The notes: generated by a model from the letters alone, not told the origin. Positions 16,487 to 25,303 are shown, numbered from the stretch's first letter. The stretch: DNA of 64,000 nucleotides from Bacteroidales bacterium (GCA_017443175.1 JAFSOZ010000003.1:62001-126000); one strand, 5' to 3'. Numbers and translations are program-made.

Positions 16487-18322
16487 ATGATTTTCAGTAT
16501 TGGAGACAGCATTATTTCCCCTTTGGCCATGACGAGTCACGGCAACTTCGAGGCCGTCATGCGGGGCGAGAGCCGTCTGCAATACTACGAGCATGCGTTT
16601 GGACTGCCCGAGCCCTGCTTCATCTCCCTGATGGAGGATGAGCGGATAGACCGTGCGTTTGAAACCATCTACGACTATAGCGTGAAGGATTACACCAAGA
16701 TGGAGAAAGCGGCCATCTTGGCTGTCCATCAAGCCATTGCGGAGGCCAACATTGCAGCCAACCGCAGTGATGTCATCTTCATTCTCTCCACCACCAAAGG
16801 TAATGTGGATTTGCTTGAATCCAACCCATACGAGCCGGAGCGCCCTTACCTGTGGCGTTCAGCGCAACTCATAGCCGAGTTTTTCGGCAATCCAAACACG
16901 CCCATAGTGGTCAGCAATGCCTGCATCTCGGGTTGTGCCGCGCAGATTGCCGCTGCCAACCAATTGCGTTACGGCGGCTACAAATACGCTGTGGTAGTAG
17001 GTGCAGAGACGCTCTCCAAGTTCGTCATTTCCGGATTCCAGTCTTTCAAGGCACTCTCCAAGGAACGCTGCATGCCATTTGACGGCAGCAGATGCGGTCT
17101 CAACCTGGGCGAGGCTGCAGCAGCCATCGTCTATACCATTGACGACGATCCCACACACATACCGGACAATGCACTGATACTGCGCGCCGGAGCCATCAAC
17201 AACGATGCCAACCACATATCCGGACCCTCGCGCACGGGCGAAGGCCTACTGCGGGCGATCAACAAGGTAATAGCAGGCTTCGACAATGCTCAGCCTGCAT
17301 TTGATGTGAATCGGTTGGCGTTCATCAATGCACACGGTACCGCCACGCTGTACAACGACGACATGGAATCCGTGGCCATCAGCCGCGCGAACTTGCAGCA
17401 GGTGCCCGTCAACAGCCTGAAAGGCTATTTCGGCCACACCCTGGGCGCTGCCGGCATCTTAGAGACCATCATGGCTTACCAGGCCATCAAGAACCACACC
17501 ATCATCGGGACCAAGGGTACCGACAATCCCGCACCCGCCTGCCCCATCAACGTGGCAACAAGCACCATGAACACCAATGGGGATGCGTTCATGAAATTGA
17601 TTTCCGGATTCGGTGGCAGCAACGCGGCATTATTGATGGAAATCAACCGAAATGACAATATGTCGGTTGTAGAGACGCACGGCCGTGCGTCTCTACAACC
17701 GGAAAAACCGACAATTTCCGTCATTTCCCAATGCGACATCACCGACGACGCGGTCGTGCTGAACGGGCAAACCATCATCAGCCGAAACGCAGACAGCAAC
17801 ACATGGCTGGCCGACATCTACCGCCACATCGGCATGGCGTACCCCAAATTCTTCAAGATGGACAACCTCTGCAAGGCCGGCACATTAGCGGCGGAACTCC
17901 TGCTCAAGGATGTGGACTTCGACCGCGAAACGGTGAAGCCGGACTGGGCCGTGGTGCTCATGAACAGTGCCTCTTCACTGGACGACGACCGCCACTACCA
18001 GACCACCATCCAGGATGCGGACAACTACTACCCAAGCCCGGCCGTGTTCGTGTACACGTTAGCAAACATCATCACGGGAGAAATCGCCATCCGACACAAG
18101 ATAGGCGGCGAAAGCTCTTTCTATGTCGTCCCTGCTTTTTCACCCGAACAGATGGACACGATGGTGTCGCAATGTTTCTCCGCCAATCCGGAATTGACGC
18201 ACATCATCTGCGGATGGGCCGATTATGACGAGGGAAAGTGTGAAGTGAAGATGCAATTATTGGAGAAAAATGTAGAGACGCACTGCAGTGTGTATCAAAA
18301 TAACGAGAGAATTGAGAATTAA
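16487..18322 (+). CDS. ketosynthase with C-terminal partial KS-like domain
   Basis: A 611-residue protein. Residues 1-388 form a complete ketosynthase with Cys146 (S-N-A-C-I-S-G), His283 (N-A-H-G-T-A-T) and His317 (Y-F-G-H). Residues 389-410 are a linker, and about 410-595 resemble a shortened second KS-fold half (D-W-A-V-V-L-M-N-S, then Y-P-S-P-A-V-F-V-Y-T-L-A-N-I) with no visible triad. The ATG at 16487 is preferred to GTG at 16466 because it gives the usual M-I-F-S-I-G-D start. A 38-bp perfect palindrome lies inside the linker codons (residues 393-405) and a decayed copy encodes part of the C-terminus. It probably elongates the chain with the partner at 18603. Confidence 0.85.
   Translation: MIFSIGDSIISPLAMTSHGNFEAVMRGESRLQYYEHAFGLPEPCFISLMEDERIDRAFETIYDYSVKDYTKMEKAAILAVHQAIAEANIAANRSDVIFILSTTKGNVDLLESNPYEPERPYLWRSAQLIAEFFGNPNTPIVVSNACISGCAAQIAAANQLRYGGYKYAVVVGAETLSKFVISGFQSFKALSKERCMPFDGSRCGLNLGEAAAAIVYTIDDDPTHIPDNALILRAGAINNDANHISGPSRTGEGLLRAINKVIAGFDNAQPAFDVNRLAFINAHGTATLYNDDMESVAISRANLQQVPVNSLKGYFGHTLGAAGILETIMAYQAIKNHTIIGTKGTDNPAPACPINVATSTMNTNGDAFMKLISGFGGSNAALLMEINRNDNMSVVETHGRASLQPEKPTISVISQCDITDDAVVLNGQTIISRNADSNTWLADIYRHIGMAYPKFFKMDNLCKAGTLAAELLLKDVDFDRETVKPDWAVVLMNSASSLDDDRHYQTTIQDADNYYPSPAVFVYTLANIITGEIAIRHKIGGESSFYVVPAFSPEQMDTMVSQCFSANPELTHIICGWADYDEGKCEVKMQLLEKNVETHCSVYQNNERIEN
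17664..17701. repeat. 38-bp perfect palindrome inside a ketosynthase gene, copy 2
   Basis: The left half (from C at 17664, then GGTTGTAGAGACGCACGG) is followed without a gap by its exact reverse complement. The insertion is in frame and encodes V-V-E-T-H-G-R-A-S-L-Q in the linker between the KS domain and its C-terminal extension. The core GTAGAGACGCACGGCC is of a kind widely seen as dispersed palindromes in bacterial intergenic DNA. Confidence 0.85.
18271..18292. repeat. decayed palindrome at the ketosynthase C-terminus, copy 3
   Basis: The left half TGTAGAGACGCACTGCAG is intact and matches the family core; the right half (TGTGTATC) has drifted. It supplies V-E-T-H-C-S-V near the end of the protein, about ten residues before the stop. 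Confidence 0.6.
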
Positions 18323-18341
18323 CAATTTAAATCATTATAAC

Positions 18342-18599
18342 ATGGAAGAACTGATTTTAGAACTGAAGAAAGAAATTATTGATGTTTTGAATTTGGAAGG
18401 CATGACTCCTGCCGACATTGACGAGAACGCTCCTTTGTTTGGCGAAGGTCTCGGGTTGGACTCCATCGATGCGCTGGAGCTCATCGTGCTGATGGAGAAG
18501 AACTATGGTATCAAACTGGCCAACGCTAACGAAGGCAAGGAGATTTTCAAATCCGTGCGCGTGATGGCCGAATACATCAAAGAGCACAGAACGAAATAA
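18342..18599 (+). CDS. acyl carrier protein 2 of the polyene cluster
   Basis: An 85-residue carrier protein with phosphopantetheine site G-L-D-S-I-D (Ser41). The ATG at 18342 gives the typical M-E-E-L-I-L-E-L-K start; an upstream ATG would add an unrelated tail. It lies 19 bases after the ketosynthase and 3 bases before the fused KS-CLF gene. Carrier proteins of this size with L-G-L-D-S-I-D-A-L-E belong to type II polyketide and aryl-polyene systems. Confidence 0.92.
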   Translation: MEELILELKKEIIDVLNLEGMTPADIDENAPLFGEGLGLDSIDALELIVLMEKNYGIKLANANEGKEIFKSVRVMAEYIKEHRTK

Positions 18600-18602
18600 T
18601 TG

Positions 18603-20897
18603 ATGGACAACATAGTCATCACAGGTACCGGCATCATCAGTTCTTTGGGTGCCGGGAAAGAGGAAACGTTGAAAAGACTGCGGTCCGGGCAAAAGGTCAT
18701 CGGGCCCATTCAGCATATCCGCACCAAACATAGCGACTTGCCCGCCGGTGAGGTGGGCTACAGCGACGACCAGCTGAAAGAGCTCATTCACTACCACGAC
18801 GAGGGTATCATTACCCGCACCTCTCTATTGGCTCGGGTAGCCTTGAGAGAGGCCTTGGAGGAGGCTCGTCTAAACGGCACGGGCGGACAACGTATCGTCT
18901 TCATCTCGGGCAATACCGTGGGCGGTATGGAAAAGAGCGAGCAATTCTATTACGATTTCCTCAACAACAACAGCCGGAACGAATACATTGCCATGCATGA
19001 CTGCGGTGCCTGCACCGACGTGATAGCCAAAGAGTTCAACGGACATTTCTCTCTGATTACCACCATCTCCACGGCCTGCTCCTCCGCAGCCAACGCCATC
19101 ATCCTCGGTGCCAACCTCATCAAAGAGAAGCGTGCCGACATAGTGGTCGTTGGTGGCACGGAGTGCATCTCCAAGTTCCACCTCAACGGGTTCAACACCC
19201 TGATGATTCTGGACAAGGAGCCCTGCCGACCGTTCGACGCCGACCGTCACGGGCTCAACCTCGGGGAAGGGGCAGCCTATCTGGTCATGGAAAAGGAAGG
19301 GACGGCGCGACAGCGCAACGTACAGCCCGTATGCAAATTGTCAGGCTATGGCAATGCCTGCGACGCGTTCCACCAAACTGCCACATCGCCCAACGGAGAA
19401 GGCGCGTTCCTGGCCATGAGCAAGGCGCTGGAGTCCAGCGGACTGAAACCGGAAGACATCGACTACATCAACGCGCACGGCACGGGTACCGGCAACAACG
19501 ACGAGTGCGAGGGCATCGCCATGATGCGCGTCTTCGGCGACAAGATGCCCCCTGTATCATCTACCAAGTCATACACCGGTCATACCACCAGCGCAGCGGG
19601 AGGCGTGGAGAGCGTCATCTCCATACTCGCCCTCACCCATGGTTTCATCCCTGCCAACCTCGGCTACAAGACCCCCATTGAAGGGCACAACTTCAAGCCT
19701 GTGGATCACGTCATCGAAAACGTGACCCTCAAACACATACTCACCAACTCGTTCGGGTTCGGAGGCAACGATTCCTCCTGCATTTTCTCCGCCATAGAAG
19801 AGAAGAGTGTGGCACACGCACCAGCCACTGGCACTAAAAACTGCTACATCCAGTCCGCCGCCCACATTTCCATACAGCAGCCCATCACGGACGATTGGTT
19901 CCAAAACCCCATCCTGCCCGCACAGGCATACAACGAGAGCCTGGAGCCAGACTATGGCAAATATTTCTCCCCTATGGCAGCCCGTCGCATGGGGCGGCTG
20001 CTGAAACGTTCCGTTGCGACTGCCGTGGAGGCCCTTGGCCAACATGAAATTCCCGATGCCATCATCACCGGAACCGGACTGGGTTGCATCGCCAATACCG
20101 AGAAGTTCCTGTCTGCCATGATTGACAACGATGAGGATTTCCTGCAACCCACCTATTTCATGCAATCCACCCACAACACCATCAGTTCGCAGGTTGCACA
20201 GCACCTCAAATGCCATGGTTACAACTGTACCTACTCACACCGGGGGACATCCTTCGACAGCAGCCTGTTTGATGCATTCCTGCAAATGCATTCCGGTGAC
20301 ATCCGCAGCGCACTGGTGGGTGGGCACGATGAGATGACGCCCAATTATTTCAAGATGTTAGGCAAAATCGGCTATTGGAAAGACGGCGACATCAGCCCTG
20401 ACACCCTCAGAAAGGCCGACAGTCAGGGAGCCTTCTCGGGAAGTTGTTCCTTGAACATGCTGCTGACCGACCATGCCGACCCCGACACGCTTTGCAAAAT
20501 CGAAGGGATGGAAATGCTCTACGAGCCCGACATCCAAGATCTTCAGGCGGCAGCCAGCCGGATGCTGCAACAAGCCGGACTCACCGTCCAAGACCTGGAC
20601 GCCGTGGTATCCGGATTGAGCGGCGACCATGACAATGATGCCGTTTACAACTCTTTTACAAAACAGATGTGTCCTGAAAAGCCCGTCATTTGGTACAAGC
20701 ACATCTTCGGTGAATCTTTCTGTGCATCCGCCTTTGGTGTTTACGCAGGAGCTTTGTGCCTGCGGCATAATACTATTCCTGCACACCTGTTGTATCATAC
20801 GTCAGGAGACATCAGCGGCGTCAAGCATATTTTAGTACACAATCATTTCCATAATAAAGATCATTCATTAATCCTTATTTCATCATGTTCTTGCTAA
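18603..20897 (+). CDS. fused ketosynthase / chain-length-factor-like protein
   Basis: A 764-residue fusion. Residues 1-405 are a full ketosynthase (Cys159 in S-T-A-C-S-S, His292 in N-A-H-G-T-G-T, His327 in Y-T-G-H). From about 415 to the end lies a second KS-like domain of the Ketoacyl-synt_2 type in which the nucleophile region reads S-H-R-G-T-S-F-D-S-S with no cysteine, as in chain-length factors. In E. coli-type aryl-polyene systems the KS and CLF (ApeO and ApeC) are separate chains that form a heterodimer; here they are one chain. The start is ATG at 18603. Its end overlaps the next gene by 13 bases. Confidence 0.87.
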   Translation: MDNIVITGTGIISSLGAGKEETLKRLRSGQKVIGPIQHIRTKHSDLPAGEVGYSDDQLKELIHYHDEGIITRTSLLARVALREALEEARLNGTGGQRIVFISGNTVGGMEKSEQFYYDFLNNNSRNEYIAMHDCGACTDVIAKEFNGHFSLITTISTACSSAANAIILGANLIKEKRADIVVVGGTECISKFHLNGFNTLMILDKEPCRPFDADRHGLNLGEGAAYLVMEKEGTARQRNVQPVCKLSGYGNACDAFHQTATSPNGEGAFLAMSKALESSGLKPEDIDYINAHGTGTGNNDECEGIAMMRVFGDKMPPVSSTKSYTGHTTSAAGGVESVISILALTHGFIPANLGYKTPIEGHNFKPVDHVIENVTLKHILTNSFGFGGNDSSCIFSAIEEKSVAHAPATGTKNCYIQSAAHISIQQPITDDWFQNPILPAQAYNESLEPDYGKYFSPMAARRMGRLLKRSVATAVEALGQHEIPDAIITGTGLGCIANTEKFLSAMIDNDEDFLQPTYFMQSTHNTISSQVAQHLKCHGYNCTYSHRGTSFDSSLFDAFLQMHSGDIRSALVGGHDEMTPNYFKMLGKIGYWKDGDISPDTLRKADSQGAFSGSCSLNMLLTDHADPDTLCKIEGMEMLYEPDIQDLQAAASRMLQQAGLTVQDLDAVVSGLSGDHDNDAVYNSFTKQMCPEKPVIWYKHIFGESFCASAFGVYAGALCLRHNTIPAHLLYHTSGDISGVKHILVHNHFHNKDHSLILISSCSC

Positions 20898-21241
20898 TTA
20901 TCCTTATTGTTGTTCAATCCATATTGCTTGTAGCAGCACAAAGTCTCCTGAAAATTTCCGTACAACATTTCGGAACCTTTTCCTGGACATGGCAGTACTT
21001 TAAAACTGTGTTCACCACGTGGCAATTTGCTGCATCGGGTATGTGTGCGTTGGCCGCCATGGTGGTCTGGATGTATGTGCTTAAACATTACGATTTCAGT
21101 GTGTCATATCCCCTGCTTTCCATCAGTTACATCATCGGACTCATCGCTGCACAGTTCGTGTTCCACGAAGTCATACCCCTTACCCGCTGGATTGGAGTCG
21201 TCATTGTCATGATCGGCGTATTTCTCATTGCCAGAAGCTAA
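20885..21241 (+). CDS. small four-helix membrane protein of the DMT/EamA-SMR type
   Basis: A 118-residue very hydrophobic protein with four predicted helices (about residues 2-22, 45-67, 72-92 and 97-117), the size and layout of half-EamA/SMR transporters such as ArnE/ArnF. S-Y-P-L-L-S-I-S-Y-I-I-G resembles the conserved EamA helix. It overlaps the KS-CLF gene by 13 bases, so it is part of the cluster. It may flip or export a lipid-linked intermediate, since no MMPL-type exporter gene is present. Confidence 0.78.
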   Translation: MFLLIILIVVQSILLVAAQSLLKISVQHFGTFSWTWQYFKTVFTTWQFAASGMCALAAMVVWMYVLKHYDFSVSYPLLSISYIIGLIAAQFVFHEVIPLTRWIGVVIVMIGVFLIARS

Positions 21242-21338
21242 TCTGTCCCCCTGTTTTTCCTTTTTTTTTGCAACCTCCTTTAAACTACCAGGACTTTTCC
21301 ATCTCTTTACACGCCGGATTCTTAACCCAATCAGCCTT

Positions 21339-21971
21339 ATGAAAAAGCTTACCATCATTTTCCTCGCACTCCTGACTTCAAGCTTTGCATACGCTCAAGG
21401 CAGTTTCGGCACCGAAGTCACCGGAGAGCAAAAAGCAGCCCTTGTCACCACCATCGAGAAAGCACACAAGCAGTTGACCACCCTGTCCGCATCCTTCACT
21501 CAGGAAAAGACATCGGCTCTCCTGACCGACAAGGTAGTGCAAAAGGGAACCCTGAACTACAAGTCTCCCAATCAGCTTCGATGGGAATACACCTCGCCCA
21601 AAGCCATGACTGTCATCTTCAGCAACGGCAAAGTGCTGCTCAAAACCGGCAACGGTTCTACCTCAAGTCCAAACAAGATGCTCAACGAGATGGGGGCAAT
21701 GCTCATCAACACCATCAACGGCAGTTTCCTGAAAGAGAATCCGGACTTCAGCACCCGCTACTATAAGAACAAATCCGGGCAAATCGTGACTGTGCTCACA
21801 CCCATCAACAAGAGAATCCAGAAATACTACAAGAATATCGTCATCACGCTCAATGGCAGCACCCGCCTCGCCGACAAAGTGGTGCTGAACGAAACCAACG
21901 GGGATGCCACAACCATCATTTTCACAGAGAAAAAGACTAACATCACCCTGTCGGATTCCCTTTTCAAATAG
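21339..21971 (+). CDS. LolA-like outer-membrane lipoprotein carrier of the polyene cluster
   Basis: A 210-residue periplasmic protein with signal peptide at residues 1-18 (ending F-A-Y-A-Q) and the LolA half-barrel pattern: L-S-A-S-F-T-Q-E-K, then G-T-L-N-Y-K-S-P-N-Q-L-R-W-E-Y. LolA homologues are a constant of aryl-polyene clusters and probably carry the lipid-anchored product across the periplasm. The ATG at 21339 is chosen because it starts the signal peptide; upstream codons have no such feature. Confidence 0.85.
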   Translation: MKKLTIIFLALLTSSFAYAQGSFGTEVTGEQKAALVTTIEKAHKQLTTLSASFTQEKTSALLTDKVVQKGTLNYKSPNQLRWEYTSPKAMTVIFSNGKVLLKTGNGSTSSPNKMLNEMGAMLINTINGSFLKENPDFSTRYYKNKSGQIVTVLTPINKRIQKYYKNIVITLNGSTRLADKVVLNETNGDATTIIFTEKKTNITLSDSLFK

Positions 21972-21973
21972 AC

Positions 21974-22348
21974 ATGATCATGTTTCTCAACGATTTATTC
22001 TCCATTATCACTGAAGACAAACAGGAAAACCAGGTTACATACACCATTCGGCTGAATAAGGAACACGCCATCTATACCGGCCATTTCCCAGAAAGCCCCA
22101 TTACGCCTGGTGTATGCATCGTGCAAATGGCCGTTGACCTGTTTTCGCACCTCATGGGAAGTGACCTGCATCTGCTGCAAGCCAAAAACGTGAAGTTCCT
22201 GCAGCTCATCCGGCCTGATGAGCATGAGACACTCCAGTACCAGCTCCATTGGGAGGAGATGGAGAACAGCGCCTACACCCTTAAGATCGTGGTTAGCGAC
22301 GGTGACACCATCTTTACCAAAATGAGCATCCAAGTAGGCGAAAAATAA
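21974..22348 (+). CDS. FabZ-like hotdog dehydratase subunit (ApeI type), catalytic Glu replaced by Gln
   Basis: A 124-residue hotdog protein. It keeps the FabZ signature G-H-F-P-E-S-P-I-T-P-G with catalytic His37, but the position of the catalytic Glu (14 residues later) is Gln51 in C-I-V-Q-M-A. Together with the protein at 15480, which keeps the Glu but not the His, it could form a heterodimeric dehydratase with one composite active site. It starts 2 bases after LolA and ends 5 bases before the glycosyltransferase. Confidence 0.82.
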   Translation: MIMFLNDLFSIITEDKQENQVTYTIRLNKEHAIYTGHFPESPITPGVCIVQMAVDLFSHLMGSDLHLLQAKNVKFLQLIRPDEHETLQYQLHWEEMENSAYTLKIVVSDGDTIFTKMSIQVGEK

Positions 22349-22353
22349 GCACT

Positions 22354-23106
22354 ATGGACAAGGCAACACTGAAAGAGCTGGGCATCTGCGTCATCATTCC
22401 CACGTACAACAACGCGGGCACCATCATGCAAGTGATTCAGTCTGTGGCAGAGTACTGTGACGATATCTTCGTGGTATGCGACGGTCCCACCGACGGCACC
22501 GTGGAATTGGTGAAGCAGTCGGCCACACCTGTCAACGTGGTGGAGTACCAGCCCAACAAGGGCAAGGGTACCGCCTTGGTCACCGGGTTCCGAGAAGCTC
22601 GGAAACGGGGTTTTCGCTATGCCATCACCCTCGACTCCGACGGGCAGCACTACGCCAGCGACATACCCGCTTTCGTGGAGGCCATAACCAGGCACCCTGA
22701 CGCACTCATCATCGGCAGTCGCGGGCTCAAGCACGACAACATGCCCCAGAAGAACACCTTTGCCAACAAGTTCTCCAACTTCTGGTTCACCGTGCAAACT
22801 GCCAAAAGGCTTCCTGATACGCAAACAGGCTTCAGGCTCTATCCGCTTCAAAAAATGGGCAAGATGCATATCATCACCTCGCGCTACGAAGCGGAACTTG
22901 AGCTTCTGGTGCGTTCCGCATGGCGCAACATCAGAATCATCCCCATTCCTATCAACGTCTATTATCCGCCGCAAGAAGAGCGTGTCTCGTTTTTCCGTCC
23001 CGGCAAGGATTTCACCCGCATCAGCATACTCAACACCTTCTTCTGCTTCGCCGCTATCCTGTACGGCTATCCCTCCATGCTGATTCGGAAAATTTTCAAT
23101 ATCTAA
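22354..23106 (+). CDS. family 2 glycosyltransferase of the polyene cluster
   Basis: A 250-residue GT2 enzyme with V-I-I-P-T-Y-N-N at 13-20, D-G-P-T-D-G-T at 43-49, and a metal-binding D-S-D-G at 94-97. It resembles DPM1/polyprenyl-phosphate-type enzymes; a hydrophobic C-terminal stretch (about 226-246) may touch the membrane. Glycosyltransferases occur in many aryl-polyene clusters, where they are believed to build the lipid/sugar anchor. It ends the cluster; a repeat-rich spacer and htpG follow. Confidence 0.85.
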   Translation: MDKATLKELGICVIIPTYNNAGTIMQVIQSVAEYCDDIFVVCDGPTDGTVELVKQSATPVNVVEYQPNKGKGTALVTGFREARKRGFRYAITLDSDGQHYASDIPAFVEAITRHPDALIIGSRGLKHDNMPQKNTFANKFSNFWFTVQTAKRLPDTQTGFRLYPLQKMGKMHIITSRYEAELELLVRSAWRNIRIIPIPINVYYPPQEERVSFFRPGKDFTRISILNTFFCFAAILYGYPSMLIRKIFNI

Positions 23107-23125
23107 AATCGGACGCGCCAAAATT

Positions 23126-23220
23126 CCCCTTCTTTTTAAGAAGGGGTGGCCGTAGGCCAGGGTAGTAATATAAAGTATCAGAATTCCATACCAACTACCC
23201 CTCCCTTCGGGCACCCCTTC
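23126..23220. repeat. nested inverted repeats closing the polyketide cluster
   Basis: A 9-bp stem CCCCTTCTT / AAGAAGGGG (23126-23134 and 23138-23146, loop TTT) is followed by a larger imperfect inverted repeat: AAGGGGTGGCC...GGGTAGT on the left and ACTACCCC...GGGCACCCCTT on the right, up to 23220. It looks like a dispersed intergenic element and may also end transcription of the cluster. Confidence 0.6.
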
Positions 23221-23330
23221 AGGATTGAAAAACGCCAAACTGTCAGTCTCAATCTTTGGCATAAATTTTGCAATTAACTGAATGTTTTTTCAATTCTATT
23301 TCTAAAACCAAATTATTAATAACTATATTT

Positions 23331-25241
23331 ATGCAAACAGGAAATATCAATGTAAAGACCGAAAACATTTTCCCCGTAATCAAGAAATTCTTGTACTCCG
23401 ACCATGAGATTTTCCTTCGTGAGCTGATTTCCAACGCCGTGGATGCCACCCAGAAAATCAAAACGCTGGCCACACTGGGCAAGACCGACAGCGAGTTGGG
23501 CGACCTTACCATCGAAGTCAAAGTGAACAAGGATGACAAAACCATCCGCGTCATCGACCACGGCATCGGCATGAGTGCGGAAGAGGTGGACAAATACATC
23601 AACCAGATCGCATTTTCCGGCGCGGAGGATTTTCTCTCCAAATACAAAGGACAGGACGCCGCCAACATCATCGGCCACTTCGGACTGGGTTTCTACTCCT
23701 CCTTCATGGTGGCCGACAGGGTGGATATCCTCACCAAGTCGCACACTGACGCCAAGGCCGTGAAATGGAGCTGCGACGGTTCCACTGAGTTCTCGATGAA
23801 AGAAATCGACAAGAGCGAGCGCGGCACCGAAATCGTGCTGCACATCTCCGACGACGCGCAAGAGTTCCTCGAAGAGAACAAGATTGTTGGACTGCTCAAC
23901 AAATACTGCCGTTTCCTGCCCATCCCCATCCGTTGCGGCAACAAGACCGAATGGCGCAAACCCGAGCCCAAACCCGAGGATGAGACTACGGACAACAAAG
24001 ACGAGAAGAAAGAAGAACCTAAAGAGGAAGCCGTCCAGGTGCCCCGCATCATCAACGATACCGACCCGATTTGGCAGAAATCGCCTTCTTCTCTCACCGA
24101 TGAGGACTACAAAAAGTTCTATCACGAGCTCTACCCGATGAACTTTGAAGATCCGATGTTCCAGATCCACCTCAATGTGGACTATCCCTTCAACCTTACC
24201 GGCGTGCTCTATTTCCCGAAGGTGAAAAACCAGCTCGACCTGAAGAAGAACCGCGTGCAACTCTATTGCAACCAAGTCTATATCACCGACGAGCTGGAAG
24301 GCATCATCCCCGAATTCATGACACTTTTGCATGGTGTCATCGACTCTCCCGACATCCCGCTGAATGTGTCGCGTTCTTACCTCCAATCCGACTCCAATGT
24401 CAAAAAAATCTCCACCTACATCAGCAAGAAGGTGGCCGAAAAGCTGGAATCCATGTTCAAGGAGAACCGCGAAGACTTCGAAAAGAAATGGGATGAATTG
24501 AAAGTTTTCCTGCAATACGGTTCTTTGACGGATGAGAAATTCTATGACAAGATCAAGGATTTCTATCTGCTGAAAAACACGGATGGAAAATACTATACCA
24601 TTGAGGAATATCGCAATTTGGTAAGTGCGCTACAGACCAACAAGGATGACATGGTGATTTTGCTTTATGCCGCCAACACCGACGAGCAACATATCTACAT
24701 CCAGGCCGCCAAGGAAAAAGGCTACGATGTGCTGCTGATGGACGGTTTCCTGGACGCACACGCCATCAACATGCTGGAGCAGAAAAACGAGAAGATGCGC
24801 TTCACCCGCGTGGACGCCGATGTGATTGAGAAGTTGATTGAAAAGAAAGACGAGGTTTCTCCGTCAAAACTGTCAGACGAGCAGCAGAAGAACTTGAAAG
24901 AGTATTTCGACAAGGATGTTGACAAGAGCAAATACACCGTCATGGTAGAGAGTTTGAGTGAAACCGACCTTCCGGTGATCATCACGCAAAACGAGTTCAT
25001 GCGCCGTTTCAAAGACATGGAGAAAGTGTCTGGCCAGCAGGGCATGTACGGCGGTTTCGAGCACTACAACATCGTGGTGAACGGCAACCACCCGTTGGCA
25101 TCGCGCATTTTGGACGAAACAGACGAAGAGAAGCGCGGCAAGCTGGTACAGCAGATGATTGACCTTGCCCTGCTTTCACAGAACATCCTCACCGGCGAGA
25201 AGCTGAGCGAGTTCGTGAAACGGAGCTACGAGATACTGTAA
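23331..25241 (+). CDS. htpG: molecular chaperone HtpG (Hsp90)
   Basis: A 636-residue Hsp90 with the GHKL ATPase N-domain: E-L-I-S-N-A-V-D-A at about 30-38, D-x-G-I-G-M near 82-87, and G-H-F-G-L-G-F-Y-S near 117-125. A charged linker (about 220-248, rich in D, E and K) links it to the middle domain with the catalytic-loop pattern L-N-V-S-R-S-Y-L-Q. The ATG at 23331 gives the normal M-Q-T-G-N-I-N-V-K start; an upstream ATG would add 21 unrelated residues. Monocistronic with its own leader. Confidence 0.96.
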   Translation: MQTGNINVKTENIFPVIKKFLYSDHEIFLRELISNAVDATQKIKTLATLGKTDSELGDLTIEVKVNKDDKTIRVIDHGIGMSAEEVDKYINQIAFSGAEDFLSKYKGQDAANIIGHFGLGFYSSFMVADRVDILTKSHTDAKAVKWSCDGSTEFSMKEIDKSERGTEIVLHISDDAQEFLEENKIVGLLNKYCRFLPIPIRCGNKTEWRKPEPKPEDETTDNKDEKKEEPKEEAVQVPRIINDTDPIWQKSPSSLTDEDYKKFYHELYPMNFEDPMFQIHLNVDYPFNLTGVLYFPKVKNQLDLKKNRVQLYCNQVYITDELEGIIPEFMTLLHGVIDSPDIPLNVSRSYLQSDSNVKKISTYISKKVAEKLESMFKENREDFEKKWDELKVFLQYGSLTDEKFYDKIKDFYLLKNTDGKYYTIEEYRNLVSALQTNKDDMVILLYAANTDEQHIYIQAAKEKGYDVLLMDGFLDAHAINMLEQKNEKMRFTRVDADVIEKLIEKKDEVSPSKLSDEQQKNLKEYFDKDVDKSKYTVMVESLSETDLPVIITQNEFMRRFKDMEKVSGQQGMYGGFEHYNIVVNGNHPLASRILDETDEEKRGKLVQQMIDLALLSQNILTGEKLSEFVKRSYEIL

Positions 25242-25303
25242 CCGTGATGTGTGGTTTATGATTTCTGCGTACTTTTGTGAATAAAACAAAATAAAAGCAG
25301 GTC

